From contig NZ_JBQKGJ010000014.1 in the NCBI RefSeq assembly GCF_052118845.1, positions 1 to 64,000 of the forward strand: a DNA stretch of 64,000 nt, given 5' to 3'. The notes under the pieces were generated by a model. That model was not told the origin of the DNA. It saw only the letters and a program-made list of their open reading frames with translations, and ran no database searches. The stretch comes from Bilifractor sp002394235 (lineage in GTDB: Bacteria > Bacillota > Clostridia > Lachnospirales > Lachnospiraceae). Shown here in pieces: positions 7,910 through 17,065 of this stretch (positions within the stretch are counted from its first letter, which is position 1; each line of letters begins with the position of its first letter). The position numbers and the translations under genes are program-made.

Positions 7910-9862
7910 AAAGTCGGCTGTCACGAAGGCGGATATACTATATTTGCAGTCGAACTGACAAATAATCTGATCGCCGGAGATAACGTACTTACTGTACTTG
8001 TCAGCAACGCCAAAAACGAAACCGTGTCCCCATTGTCCGGAGATTTTGCTTCTTTTGGCGGTATTCACAGAAAGGTAGAGCTGATCACAACTTCTTCGAC
8101 CTGCTTTGACAGAACCTATTACGGATGTGACGGTGTCGTTTTTCAATCCAGAATAAATCCCAATGGCTGTGGCGAGCTTTGGGCAGAAGCTCATGTGCTG
8201 GGAGACGACGATATTGGCATCCGGTATTCAATCAACCAGTTAAATCCGTCCGAATTCAAGTTTGAAAAAACAGATGGTCTGAAAAAGGTTTGTGAAATAA
8301 AAAATCCTGTCTTCTGGAACGGTCTTGATGATACCAAATTATACACCGCCAGAGCGGATCTCCTTCTCCATGGACAAGTCATAGACACTATCGAAAAACA
8401 GATCGGCTTCCGAAAGATATCGATTGATCCAGAGAACGGCTTCTTCCTCAACGATCACCACATGAAACTTCACGGTGTAGCAAAGCATCAGGATTCTGAT
8501 TCCGTCTTTTCCGCCGCTACAATGGACCAGTGGCAAAGAGATATCGCTCTTATTCATGAAATAGGAGCCAACGCCATTCGTTTATCGCATTACCCGCATC
8601 CAACGGAAGTTTACGATCTATGTGATAAATATGGCTTTGTTGTCTGGGCGGAAATCCCACTATTAAAACTCACGGAAAACGAGACATTATTTGCAAATGC
8701 CAAACAACAATTGAAAGAAATGGTCCTTCAAAACATGCACCATCCCAGCATTTGTTTTTGGGGCCTCCAGAATGAGATCGCGATTTACGGGGAATTTCCG
8801 TTTATGGCCGAAAAGATGAAGGCCTTAAACGAGATAGCGCACGCACTGGATTCAACCCGTCTAACCGCATGTGCCAATCTGAATGTGGTACATCCTGAAA
8901 GTACTCTGAACCAAATCACCGATGTTACCGCATATAATATATATTACGGCTGGTATTATGGAGACTTCGCGGACAATGGTAAATTCTTAGACGATTTTCA
9001 TAAGACTAATCCCAATATGCCGCTTGCAATATCGGAATACGGAGCAGACGCAAACATAAAATTTCACAGTGCAGATCCAAAGGTAAATGATTATTCAGAA
9101 GAATTCCAGGCCCTCTATCACGAGACCGTATATCCAATGATCGCACAGCGCGATTTCGTCTGGGGCAGCTTTGTATGGAATATGTTCGATTTCACCAGTC
9201 CTATCCGGCAAACCGCTGACGTTAAAAACAGAAACATCAAAGGTCTGGTAACCTTTGACAGACAGACCCGGAAAGACAGCTTTTTCTATTATAAAGCGAT
9301 GTGGGCAAAAGACCCCTTTGTTTATATAGCAGGCAAACGTTATCAAAACCGGGCGGAAGAATCGATTTCCGTTAAGGTATATTCAAATCAGCCAAACGTA
9401 ACACTCACCGTTAACGGTAAGACAGTCACGCAAGCTGTATTAAATGGAAACACTGTTTTTTCTAATATAGCACTGAACATGGGGGCAAACAGGATTACAG
9501 CACAGTCAGGGCACACCAGCGATGAAGCCACCTTTTATCGGAAGACGGAAGAAGATCCTTCCTACACCTATGTAGATCAGCATCCCGGATTAAATGTCCG
9601 CAACTGGTTCCTGGATGAAAAAGAAGAAGCTGAGCTGTTTCCCGAAGGTTTCTTATCTATTCGAAGCACCATCAACGAATTGCTGGCGAACGAGAAGGCA
9701 ATGCAGACAATCGACAGAAGAATGCCTGATGTAGGAGCTGGCATGCGAGATATGGTCGGTACTTTCGAGCTCGACAAATTTTTTGCATTCGCAAAGCCAG
9801 ACTATTCCGAAGAGGAAATTCGAACACTAAATGCAGAGCTAACCAAAATCAAAAAGTCATAG
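7910..9862 (+). pseudogene. Family 2 glycoside hydrolase, 5' part lost to element insertion
   Basis: The frame encodes about 650 residues of a GH2 beta-galactosidase/beta-glucuronidase-like enzyme. It begins inside the N-terminal sugar-binding domain (VGCHEGGYTIF). The immunoglobulin-like domain, the TIM barrel with acid/base Glu in WGLQNEIA and nucleophile Glu in ISEYGAD, and C-terminal domains remain. Roughly the first 100 residues are missing. An open frame back to GTG 7850 exists only because the element end happens to be open. The neighbouring glucuronate operon suggests release of uronic acids, but the sequence resembles the broad galactosidase branch, so the substrate is open. It is probably inactive. 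Confidence 0.85.
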
Positions 9863-9873
9863 AATATTCCAAC

Positions 9874-9892
9874 AGAGGCTGCAACGCAGCCT
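9874..9892. terminator. Hairpin between the convergent GH2 remnant and AraC gene
   Basis: GAGGCTGC (9874-9881) pairs with GCAGCCTC (9885-9892). There is no long T-run, so it may be a weak terminator for the GH2 transcript. Confidence 0.45.
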
Positions 9893-9998
9893 CCTTCCGG
9901 TTCGCTGATGATAACGTTTCATTTCTTCCTGAAATTTTCCGTAAGTCGTATAAACAATCATGCAGAGGCTCCTTTCTGATTCCTTTCTATCGTGTTCT

Positions 9999-10886
9999 CT
10001 ACACCCATTCCTTCTCTTTAGAGGCATTCAGCATTCTTTCTCTGTATTTTTTTGGAGAGATGCCATACTCCCGTACAAATGCACGATAGAAAACAGAGTA
10101 ATCATTAAAGCCATACATGAGGCAGGCTTCATTTACACCGACGCCATTCAAAATAGCATTGCGGCTCATCAGAAGCCGCTTTTTTTGTATGTACTGATGA
10201 ACCGAAATTCCCATATTGTCCTTGAAAAGATGTGCAATATAATATTTGCTCACAAAAAAATGCTGCGCCAGAAGATCGAGAGAGAGAGATTCATCCAGAT
10301 GCCCTTCAATGAAATGTGCAATATTGTCATAGAGCGGTTCTCCATTGTCTTCCCTTTGATTTTTCTGTTCATGATAAATACGGCTGATTTCCAGAAGAAG
10401 TTGGCCGGCGAGCAGCATAAGACGGGCCTCCCGCCCGAATCTCCGGGAATGGATTTCCTCCAGGAACTCAAAAATCTCCGCCTGCACTGCATTGAAGATC
10501 AGATCCTCTACATGAAAAATCAGATACCCGTTTTCCGATGCCCGCTCCGTCAAATAGCCGAAATCCGGCGAACTCTCCATTAGCTTCTCCAGAAACGAGC
10601 AGCTCACCCAGAAAATAAACCGTCGGTAAGAAGTCTTTTCCGAATGAATCGCCGCATGATGCGGAACCTTTGGTGCAACTGCTATAATGTCCCCATGACA
10701 CAGCGAAACCGGCTGATTTTTCAGATACATTTCCGCGCTTCCCTCAAGAAAGAAGTAAAATTCCCAGTAACTGTGCGTATGGTTCTCCACCGAAGTCAGT
10801 GTCTGATCATCATAATAATACAGCTCAAAATCTCCCGATAACATATATTGCCGCTGCGCAAAAGGCGACCTCAGTTCATTCTTCAT
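9999..10886 (-). CDS. AraC-family transcriptional regulator
   Basis: This encodes 295 residues. The N-terminal cupin-type domain (HTHSYWEFYFFLEGSAEM, GDIIAVAPKVPHHA) probably senses a sugar or uronate. The C-terminal AraC domain has two helix-turn-helices, LSLDLLAQHFFVSKYYIAHL and the conserved GFNDYSVFYRAFVREYGISP. It is divergent from uxaC across a gap of 229 bases and convergent with the GH2 remnant. By position it is the likely activator of the hexuronate operon. No operator is obvious by eye in the gap. Confidence 0.9.
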   Translation of the reverse strand: MKNELRSPFAQRQYMLSGDFELYYYDDQTLTSVENHTHSYWEFYFFLEGSAEMYLKNQPVSLCHGDIIAVAPKVPHHAAIHSEKTSYRRFIFWVSCSFLEKLMESSPDFGYLTERASENGYLIFHVEDLIFNAVQAEIFEFLEEIHSRRFGREARLMLLAGQLLLEISRIYHEQKNQREDNGEPLYDNIAHFIEGHLDESLSLDLLAQHFFVSKYYIAHLFKDNMGISVHQYIQKKRLLMSRNAILNGVGVNEACLMYGFNDYSVFYRAFVREYGISPKKYRERMLNASKEKEWV

Positions 10887-11115
10887 TTCTGCCCCCTGAT
10901 GCGGGTTGTTCCATGCATCTCACCCTTACTTACCGCCTTGTCCATCACATACCTTTTCGCTAACCAGACCGTTTGCATTTTCGAAGAGCATACCATGATA
11001 CAGCAATTTTTGCAATGTATCCGACAAGGAACACAATGGGCCCTCCGAAGCAGACCAGGTATCATAGGATCTAACAGTTCCCTTGTAAAAGCAGAAAGAA
11101 ACACGGAGGAATCAC

Positions 11116-12519
11116 ATGAAAAAATTTATGGATCCGGATTTTCTTCTCGACACGGATATCGCCCGCGAACTATATCACAGCGCGGCCAGCCGAAGCCCCA
11201 TTATCGACTACCACAATCATCTCAGCCCTCAAGAGATCTATGAGGACCCGTGCTATCGCAGCATTACCGAAGCCTGGCTTGCCGGAGATCACTATAAATG
11301 GCGCGCAATGAGGGCAAACGGAGTTCCGGAAGAACTTGTCACCGGTGACGGGGATCCCTACGAAAAATTCCTGGCATGGGCGGATACCATCCGGAACAGC
11401 GTTGGGAACCCGCTGTATCACTGGACGCATCTCGAGCTTCAGAGATATTTCGGAATTGACGAGTGTCTTTCTCCGGAAACCGCTCCGGAAATCTGGAATG
11501 CCTGCAACCAAAAGCTTTCCCAAAAGGATTTTTCCGTCCGAAACCTGCTGAAAAGGATGCAGGTTCAGGTTCTCTGCACCACGGATGACCCCGCAGACTC
11601 CCTGCATTATCATGAGCTTCTCGCATCGGAAGAAGATGCCTTTCACGTCTATCCGACATTCCGTCCGGAAAAGGCGCTCGGCATTGAGAAGGAGGGTTTT
11701 CCGGAATATCTCAAGAAACTGGAAGATCTTACGAATGTCCCCTGCGACAATATCAAAGGCATTCTAAAAGCTCTGGAGCTTCGTCTTGACTTTTTTGTAA
11801 AAGCCGGGTGCCGTGTCACAGACCACAGTCTGGAGAATCACTTCTATATCCCGGCCACGGAGGACCAGGTAAACAAGATCCTGCAGAAAAGACTGCGCGG
11901 TGAGGCGCTCACAGAAACAGACTGTGGAATGTACCACGGATTCCTGCTGACATACCTGGGGAAAATGTACGCGCACAGAGACCTTGCCATGCAGCTTCAC
12001 ATCGGAGCCATCCGAAACACTTCCACTCGCATGTACCGGAAACTCGGACCGGATACCGGATTCGACAGCATCAATGATTTCAATTACGCGCCGGAGCTCG
12101 CCGCTCTGCTGGATGCTATGGATCAGACAGATGAGCTTCCCAAAACCATCCTGTACTACCTGAATCCGAAAGACGCAGACATGCTTGCGGCAATGGCAGG
12201 TAATTACCAGAGTAACTCCCGCGGCATCCGCGGAAAGATTCAGCTGGGTACCGCCTGGTGGTTCTGCGATCACCGTAGAGGAATGGAGCAGCAGATGGAC
12301 AGTCTTGCCAATCTCGGTCTGCTCTCGACCTCCATTGGTATGGTAACAGATTCCCGAAGCTTCCTGTCTTTTTCTCGACATGAATACTATCGGAGAATCT
12401 TATGTCGAAAGATCGGACAGTGGGTGGAAAACGGAGAATATCCGGATGATCGCGGTTATCTGAACGATCTGATTGAACGCATTTCCCTGCGGAACGCGAA
12501 AGAATATTTTGAATTGTAA
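11116..12519 (+). CDS. uxaC: Glucuronate/galacturonate isomerase UxaC
   Basis: This encodes 467 residues, the usual UxaC length. It shows the amidohydrolase-like metal site IIDYHNHLSP at residues 29-38 and the conserved DPADSLHYH, MQLHIGAIRN and SIGMVTDSRSFLSF segments. It interconverts D-glucuronate with D-fructuronate (and galacturonate with tagaturonate), the first step of hexuronate breakdown. The ATG follows CGGAGG. It is the first gene of a run of five in one direction that encodes the complete route to KDPG cleavage. Confidence 0.95.
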   Translation: MKKFMDPDFLLDTDIARELYHSAASRSPIIDYHNHLSPQEIYEDPCYRSITEAWLAGDHYKWRAMRANGVPEELVTGDGDPYEKFLAWADTIRNSVGNPLYHWTHLELQRYFGIDECLSPETAPEIWNACNQKLSQKDFSVRNLLKRMQVQVLCTTDDPADSLHYHELLASEEDAFHVYPTFRPEKALGIEKEGFPEYLKKLEDLTNVPCDNIKGILKALELRLDFFVKAGCRVTDHSLENHFYIPATEDQVNKILQKRLRGEALTETDCGMYHGFLLTYLGKMYAHRDLAMQLHIGAIRNTSTRMYRKLGPDTGFDSINDFNYAPELAALLDAMDQTDELPKTILYYLNPKDADMLAAMAGNYQSNSRGIRGKIQLGTAWWFCDHRRGMEQQMDSLANLGLLSTSIGMVTDSRSFLSFSRHEYYRRILCRKIGQWVENGEYPDDRGYLNDLIERISLRNAKEYFEL

Positions 12520-12540
12520 AGAGATAAAGAACCGGAAGAG

Positions 12541-12555
12541 AGAAAGCGTTTTCCT
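12541..12555. promoter_or_regulatory. Possible cre-like (CcpA) site
   Basis: AGAAAGCGTTTTCCT fits the degenerate catabolite-responsive element except at the two outer positions. It lies in the uxaC-uxuA gap, where CcpA could act as a roadblock. This is a motif match only. Confidence 0.3.
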
Positions 12556-12606
12556 CACAATCCAGATAGAACACATGCTCTGCAAACGAAAAGGAGAAAA
12601 AGAACC

Positions 12607-13677
12607 ATGGAAATGACACTGCGATGGTATGGAAAAAAATTCGACACCGTCACCCTCGAACAGATCCGTCAGATCCCGGGCGTCCGGGGAGTAATTACTA
12701 CCCTGTATGATACAGAACCGGGAGAGGTCTGGAGCCGGGAGCGCATTAACGCCTTAAAAGAAGAGGTGGAATCTGCGGGCCTGGAGATAGCCGGAATTGA
12801 AAGCGTAAATGTACATGAAGATATCAAGCTTGGAAAACCGGATCGGGATGTATTGATCGATCACTATATCGAAACGCTCGAGAATCTCGGAAAAGAAGAT
12901 ATCCATATGGTCTGCTACAACTTTATGCCGGTCTTTGACTGGACCAGAACAGAGCTGGCGCGGAAACGGCCGGACGGCTCCACCGTACTTGCCTATACCC
13001 AGAAGGCTGTGGATGCACTGATTCCCGAAGAAATGTTCCAGTCCATTGCCTGCGACATGAACGGATCTGTCATGCCGGGATGGGAACCGGAACGCATGGC
13101 ACATGTCAAGGAGCTCTTTGCCGAATATAAAGGAGTAACAGAAGAGGACCTGTTCGACAACCTGAAATATTTCCTGGAGAGAATCATGCCGGTCTGCCGG
13201 AAGTACGATATCTATATGGCGATCCACCCGGATGATCCGGCATGGAGTGTCTTCGGACTTCCCAGAATCATAATCAACAAAGAAAACCTCCTTCGCATGA
13301 TGCATATGGTCGATGATCCGCATAACGGCGTTACCTTATGCACCGGTTCCCTTGGAACAAATCTACAGAATGATCTCCCCGATATCATTCGTTCCCTGAA
13401 GGGAAGAATTCACTTTGCGCATGTTCGGAATCTCAAGTTCCATTCACAGCAGGACTTCGAGGAGGCGGCGCATCTTTCCTCAGACGGTTCCTTTGATATG
13501 TATGAAATCGTAAAAGCTCTGCACGATATCGGTTTTGACGGCCCCATCCGACCCGATCACGGAAGAATGATCTGGGGCGAAAAAGCCATGCCCGGTTACG
13601 GACTTTATGACCGTGCGCTCGGCGCCGCCTATATCAACGGTCTCTGGGAGGCCATCGAGAAAAACAGCCGTAATTGA
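12607..13677 (+). CDS. uxuA: D-mannonate dehydratase UxuA
   Basis: This encodes 356 residues, the normal UxuA length. The family segments are MVCYNFMPVFDWTRTEL, MAIHPDDPAWSVFGLPRI, GVTLCTGSLGT and the C-terminal PIRPDHGRMIWGE, which carry the Mn-binding Cys and His residues. It dehydrates D-mannonate to 2-keto-3-deoxygluconate. It is preceded by AAAGGAG and followed after 70 bases by the SDR oxidoreductase that supplies its substrate. Confidence 0.95.
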   Translation: MEMTLRWYGKKFDTVTLEQIRQIPGVRGVITTLYDTEPGEVWSRERINALKEEVESAGLEIAGIESVNVHEDIKLGKPDRDVLIDHYIETLENLGKEDIHMVCYNFMPVFDWTRTELARKRPDGSTVLAYTQKAVDALIPEEMFQSIACDMNGSVMPGWEPERMAHVKELFAEYKGVTEEDLFDNLKYFLERIMPVCRKYDIYMAIHPDDPAWSVFGLPRIIINKENLLRMMHMVDDPHNGVTLCTGSLGTNLQNDLPDIIRSLKGRIHFAHVRNLKFHSQQDFEEAAHLSSDGSFDMYEIVKALHDIGFDGPIRPDHGRMIWGEKAMPGYGLYDRALGAAYINGLWEAIEKNSRN

Positions 13678-13690
13678 GCCTTTCATAATG

Positions 13691-13735
13691 GAACAATTAA
13701 TACTCGAACATTTAATTATCGAACATTGGATAAAG
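13691..13735. repeat. 15-bp tandem repeat, three copies
   Basis: Units start at 13691, 13706 and 13721 with GAACAATTAATACTC, GAACATTTAATTATC and GAACATTGGATAAAG. They fill the uxuA-SDR gap, ending at the ribosome site of the SDR gene. Confidence 0.65.
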
Positions 13736-13747
13736 AGAGGAAAAAAC

Positions 13748-14593
13748 ATGGATTATTCATTAGATATCAACGATAAAGTAGCGGTTGTGACCGGTGCCGG
13801 CGGTGTATTGTGCGGGATGTTCTCAAAAGTACTCGCAGAACAGGGAGCAAAGGTTGCTCTCCTGGATTTGAACCAGGAAGCCGCTCAGAAAGTAGCCGAC
13901 GAGATCTGCGCTTCCGGCGGAATCGCAAAGGCATATAAGGCAAATGTTCTGGAGCTTGAAAGCCTGAAGCAGGTACACGAACAGGTTCTCACCGATCTCG
14001 GAAGCTGCGACATTCTTCTCAACGGTGCCGGCGGCAACAACAAAAGGGCAAATACAGACAAGGAATATTTCGAACCCGGCGACGAAATGGATCCGGAAAC
14101 GGTGAGCTTTTTCGATCTCGATCCACAGGGCGTGCAGTTTGTGTTCAGCCTCAATTTCATCGGCACCCTGCTTCCTACACAGGTTTTCGCAAAGGATATG
14201 ATCGGGAAGAAGAACGTAAGCATCATCAACATTTCCTCTATGAACGCTTTCACCCCACTGACAAAGATCCCCGCATACAGCGGAGCAAAAGCTGCCATCA
14301 GTAATTTTACTCAGTGGCTTGCCGTTCACTTCTCCAGAGCCGGCATACGCGTCAATGCACTGGCGCCTGGATTTTTTGTGACAAATCAGAACCGGGACCT
14401 TCTGTTTGACGCCGATGGCAATCCGACTGCTCGGACAAAAAAAATCCTTGCGGCGACACCTATGAACCGCTTTGGAGAACCAGAAGAGCTCAACGGAACC
14501 CTGCTGTATCTGCTGAATGAGAAAATGTCCGGCTTTGTCACAGGCGTTGTCATCCCGATCGACGGCGGATTTTCCGCTTATTCCGGAGTCTGA
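13748..14593 (+). CDS. SDR-family D-mannonate oxidoreductase (fructuronate reductase)
   Basis: This encodes 281 residues. The Rossmann NAD(P) motif TGAGGVLCGMF lies near residue 17 and the SDR catalytic set is present: Ser in IINISSMNAF, then YSGAK. This is not the long-chain UxuB type but the short-chain form found with uxuA in Firmicutes (YjmF-like). It should reduce D-fructuronate to D-mannonate, linking UxaC to UxuA. The ATG at 13748 follows AGAGAGGAAA. An extended segment around NKRANTDKEYFEPGDEM is typical of this branch. Confidence 0.85.
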   Translation: MDYSLDINDKVAVVTGAGGVLCGMFSKVLAEQGAKVALLDLNQEAAQKVADEICASGGIAKAYKANVLELESLKQVHEQVLTDLGSCDILLNGAGGNNKRANTDKEYFEPGDEMDPETVSFFDLDPQGVQFVFSLNFIGTLLPTQVFAKDMIGKKNVSIINISSMNAFTPLTKIPAYSGAKAAISNFTQWLAVHFSRAGIRVNALAPGFFVTNQNRDLLFDADGNPTARTKKILAATPMNRFGEPEELNGTLLYLLNEKMSGFVTGVVIPIDGGFSAYSGV

Positions 14594-14720
14594 AAATTTT
14601 CACACGTAAAATTACCTTTTTCTACTCTCGGACATCCACGAACTATCGCTGTATGAGAATTACGTAAATTCATGATGTCGGGAAGTCCATAGCTTATACC
14701 ATAACGCCGGAGGTAACAAC

Positions 14721-15692
14721 ATGACACATGTACTGACTTTTGGAGAGCCGCTGCTTGTCTGGATTCCGCAGGAAACCGGAAGTTTTTCTGAAGTCACACA
14801 TTTTCAGAAGGCGGCAGCCGGAGCAGAACTCAATGTATCCATCGGTCTTTCAAGGCTTGGTCACACGGTAACCTACCTCTCTGCGGTAGGCGATGACTTT
14901 GCCGGCCGCTTTCTGCTCGGCAAAATGCAAAAAGAACACATTGACACGACGGCGGTAAAGATTGACCCTGACCATCTGACCGGAACCTATTTTAAAACGA
15001 AGACGGAGCAGGGAGACCCTGAAGTTTTTTATATGCGAAAAACCTCGGCTGCATCGCACCTATCTCCGGATTCGCTTGCGAATATTTCCGCCTCCGATAA
15101 CGATATCATCCACCTGACCGGGATTACGGCCGCTCTCTCTGAAAGCTGTTATGAAACATCCCTTCGGATTCAGGATATGGCGTGGAGCGCCGCTAATCGA
15201 CCGTTCCTCACCTTTGATCCCAATTTGCGCCTCAGCCTTTGGAAGTCCGAAGACCAGATGATCTCCAGAATCAACGCTCTGGCTTTTCGATCCGATCTTG
15301 TGATGCCGGGAATCGCCGAAGGAAGACTCCTGACCGGGAAGAGTAAACCGGAAGCGATCGCCGATTATTACTTTGAACATGGCACACAAAAAGCCGTCAT
15401 CATCAAAAACGGCGCGCAGGGAGCTTATTATCAGACCATTGACGGTGAAAGAGGAGACGTCCCCGGATTCTTTGTACCACAAATTGTCGATACGGTCGGC
15501 GCCGGAGATGCCTTTGCCGCAGGTGTCCTTTCCGCACTGCTCGAAAGCCTGGATATGCAAGAAGCCGTTCGGAGAGGCAATGCCATGGGAGCGCTTATGA
15601 TTGCCGCGCCCGGAGATAATGACGCGCTTCCCGACCGACACATACTGCAGCAGTTTACCCATACGCATTTCACTACGGAGGAATCAAAATGA
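14721..15692 (+). CDS. kdgK: 2-dehydro-3-deoxygluconokinase (PfkB family)
   Basis: This encodes 323 residues of the ribokinase/PfkB fold. The N-terminal motif GAELNVSIGLSRLGHTV and the C-terminal signature DTVGAGDAFAAG (near residue 256, Asp as catalytic base) are both present. In this operon the substrate is 2-keto-3-deoxygluconate from UxuA, giving KDPG. The stop overlaps the start of the aldolase gene by four bases (ATGA), so the two are coupled. Sugar specificity is inferred from context. Confidence 0.9.
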   Translation: MTHVLTFGEPLLVWIPQETGSFSEVTHFQKAAAGAELNVSIGLSRLGHTVTYLSAVGDDFAGRFLLGKMQKEHIDTTAVKIDPDHLTGTYFKTKTEQGDPEVFYMRKTSAASHLSPDSLANISASDNDIIHLTGITAALSESCYETSLRIQDMAWSAANRPFLTFDPNLRLSLWKSEDQMISRINALAFRSDLVMPGIAEGRLLTGKSKPEAIADYYFEHGTQKAVIIKNGAQGAYYQTIDGERGDVPGFFVPQIVDTVGAGDAFAAGVLSALLESLDMQEAVRRGNAMGALMIAAPGDNDALPDRHILQQFTHTHFTTEESK

Positions 15693-16354
15693 ATACCAAT
15701 AATTCTTCAGCATCACAATCGAAGTTCCCAGAGCAGATTGCGATTACCGGAATCGTCCCGGTAGTCGCGCTCGATCACGCAGATAGCGCCGTTCCGCTGG
15801 CAAAGGCTCTTCTTGCAGGAGGTATTAACTTCATGGAGATTACCTTCCGCACAAGGGCAGCGGCTCAGGCCATTGCAAACGTCTCTCATGAAGTGCCGGA
15901 CATGCATGTCGGAGCAGGAACGGTCCTGACCATGACACAATGCGTACAGGCTCTGGAAAACGGTGCGCAGTTTATCGTAGCCCCCGGATTTTCCGCCGAT
16001 ATCGTCCGGTACTGTCAGGAAAACGAAATTCCGGTCGTCCCGGGATGCGCAACCCCCACGGAAATTACCGAATGTGTCCGGATGGGGCTCTCCATGGTTA
16101 AATTTTTCCCGGCAAAGCTCTATGGAGGCGTATCCGCCATCAAGGCGCTCCACGCCCCCTTTCCGGATCTCAAATTTCTTCCCACCGGAGGCGTAAACAG
16201 CGATAATATGGAAGAGTATTTGAAGCTTTCCTGTGTTTCGGCTGTCGGCGGAAGCTGGGTCTGCCCGAAGGACCTGATCGAAGATGGTCGCTTTGCAGAA
16301 ATCACTGCTCTGTCCAGGGAAGCCACCGACAGGATCCGCGCGCGAAACGCTTAA
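15689..16354 (+). CDS. kdgA: KDPG/KHG aldolase
   Basis: This encodes 221 residues. The class I aldolase barrel shows GGINFMEITFRT (with the proton-relay Glu), HVGAGTVL, and the Schiff-base Lys in VKFFPAKLYGG near residue 137. It cleaves KDPG to pyruvate and glyceraldehyde 3-phosphate, finishing the pathway encoded by the operon. About ten extra residues precede the usual N-terminus. It is translationally coupled to kdgK. Confidence 0.95.
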   Translation: MNTNNSSASQSKFPEQIAITGIVPVVALDHADSAVPLAKALLAGGINFMEITFRTRAAAQAIANVSHEVPDMHVGAGTVLTMTQCVQALENGAQFIVAPGFSADIVRYCQENEIPVVPGCATPTEITECVRMGLSMVKFFPAKLYGGVSAIKALHAPFPDLKFLPTGGVNSDNMEEYLKLSCVSAVGGSWVCPKDLIEDGRFAEITALSREATDRIRARNA

Positions 16355-16418
16355 AGCTTACAGATTAAGAGCAGTACCATCGGAAAGGAGAAGATATCGG
16401 AAAAAACGTATAAAGAAA

Positions 16419-16463
16419 GAGCGCAGACGGATTTATGCCAAAGCAGAAAATCCACCTGCGCTC
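16419..16463 (+). terminator. Long imperfect hairpin after the hexuronate operon
   Basis: GAGCGCAG (16419-16426) pairs with CTGCGCTC (16456-16463), and the stem continues imperfectly inward to about 16435 and 16447. No T-run follows directly, so it may be a processing or stability hairpin rather than a strict terminator. The rest of the 334-base gap to the next gene holds only the promoter at 16572. Confidence 0.5.
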
Positions 16464-16571
16464 CTTCTGCGCTTACAGATCGAAATAATTCAGTCCGAAG
16501 TTCAACTACCATTATGCAGAAGCTGCTCCCAATGGAGAAAGACGGAAAAAGGCTGAGTCGGCAGGTTTCGC

Positions 16572-16600
16572 TTCACAAGCACGATCTTTTACGCTATACT
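16572..16600 (+). promoter_or_regulatory. Sigma-A-type promoter for asp23-fakA
   Basis: TTCACA (16572-16577) and TATACT (16595-16600) are separated by 17 bases, about 85 bases ahead of the asp23 start. Confidence 0.6.
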
Positions 16601-16688
16601 AAAGGCTGTTAAATTGGGTTTTTCGGAATTGCCGGACAGGCAACCGCTCACAAATCCATAAATCATCGATACCAGAAAGGAGCAGGAG

Positions 16689-17045
16689 ATGAAAGGACGG
16701 GTAAATTCGGAACTTGGCGAAGTCGTCATCAATCCTGATGTCATCGCTACCTATGCCGGAAGTGTCGCTGTTGAGTGCTTCGGAATCGTCGGAATGGCTG
16801 CCGTCAATATGAAAGACGGCCTCGTGCGTCTTCTGAAGAAGGACAGCCTGAAGCACGGCATCAACGTAACCATAAATGCGAATAAAATCTCTCTGGAATT
16901 CCATGTAATCATCGCCTACGGTGTGAGTATTTCGACCGTGGCGCAGAATCTGATCGACAGTGTAAAGTACCAGCTTGAGGAGTTTACCGGGATGAAGGTG
17001 GAGCATGTACGCATCATTGTGGAAGGCGTACGGGTAATAGACTGA
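16689..17045 (+). CDS. Asp23/Gls24-family envelope stress protein
   Basis: This encodes 118 residues, the compact form of the family. It shows ELGEVVINPDVIATYAG, the conserved hydrophobic strand region and ISLEFHVIIAYGVSI. The pair Asp23 (YloU-like) followed by FakA (YloV-like) is conserved through Firmicutes. The role is linked to the cell envelope and possibly to lipid metabolism via FakA, but the molecular activity is unknown. The gap to fakA is 20 bases. Confidence 0.9.
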   Translation: MKGRVNSELGEVVINPDVIATYAGSVAVECFGIVGMAAVNMKDGLVRLLKKDSLKHGINVTINANKISLEFHVIIAYGVSISTVAQNLIDSVKYQLEEFTGMKVEHVRIIVEGVRVID

Positions 17046-17065
17046 TCTCTTAGGAGGATATTGTT

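Noticed and set aside
9908..9921. TGATAACGTTTCAT as a cre site
   Set aside because: It matches the consensus partly, but lies between two convergent gene ends with no promoter nearby.
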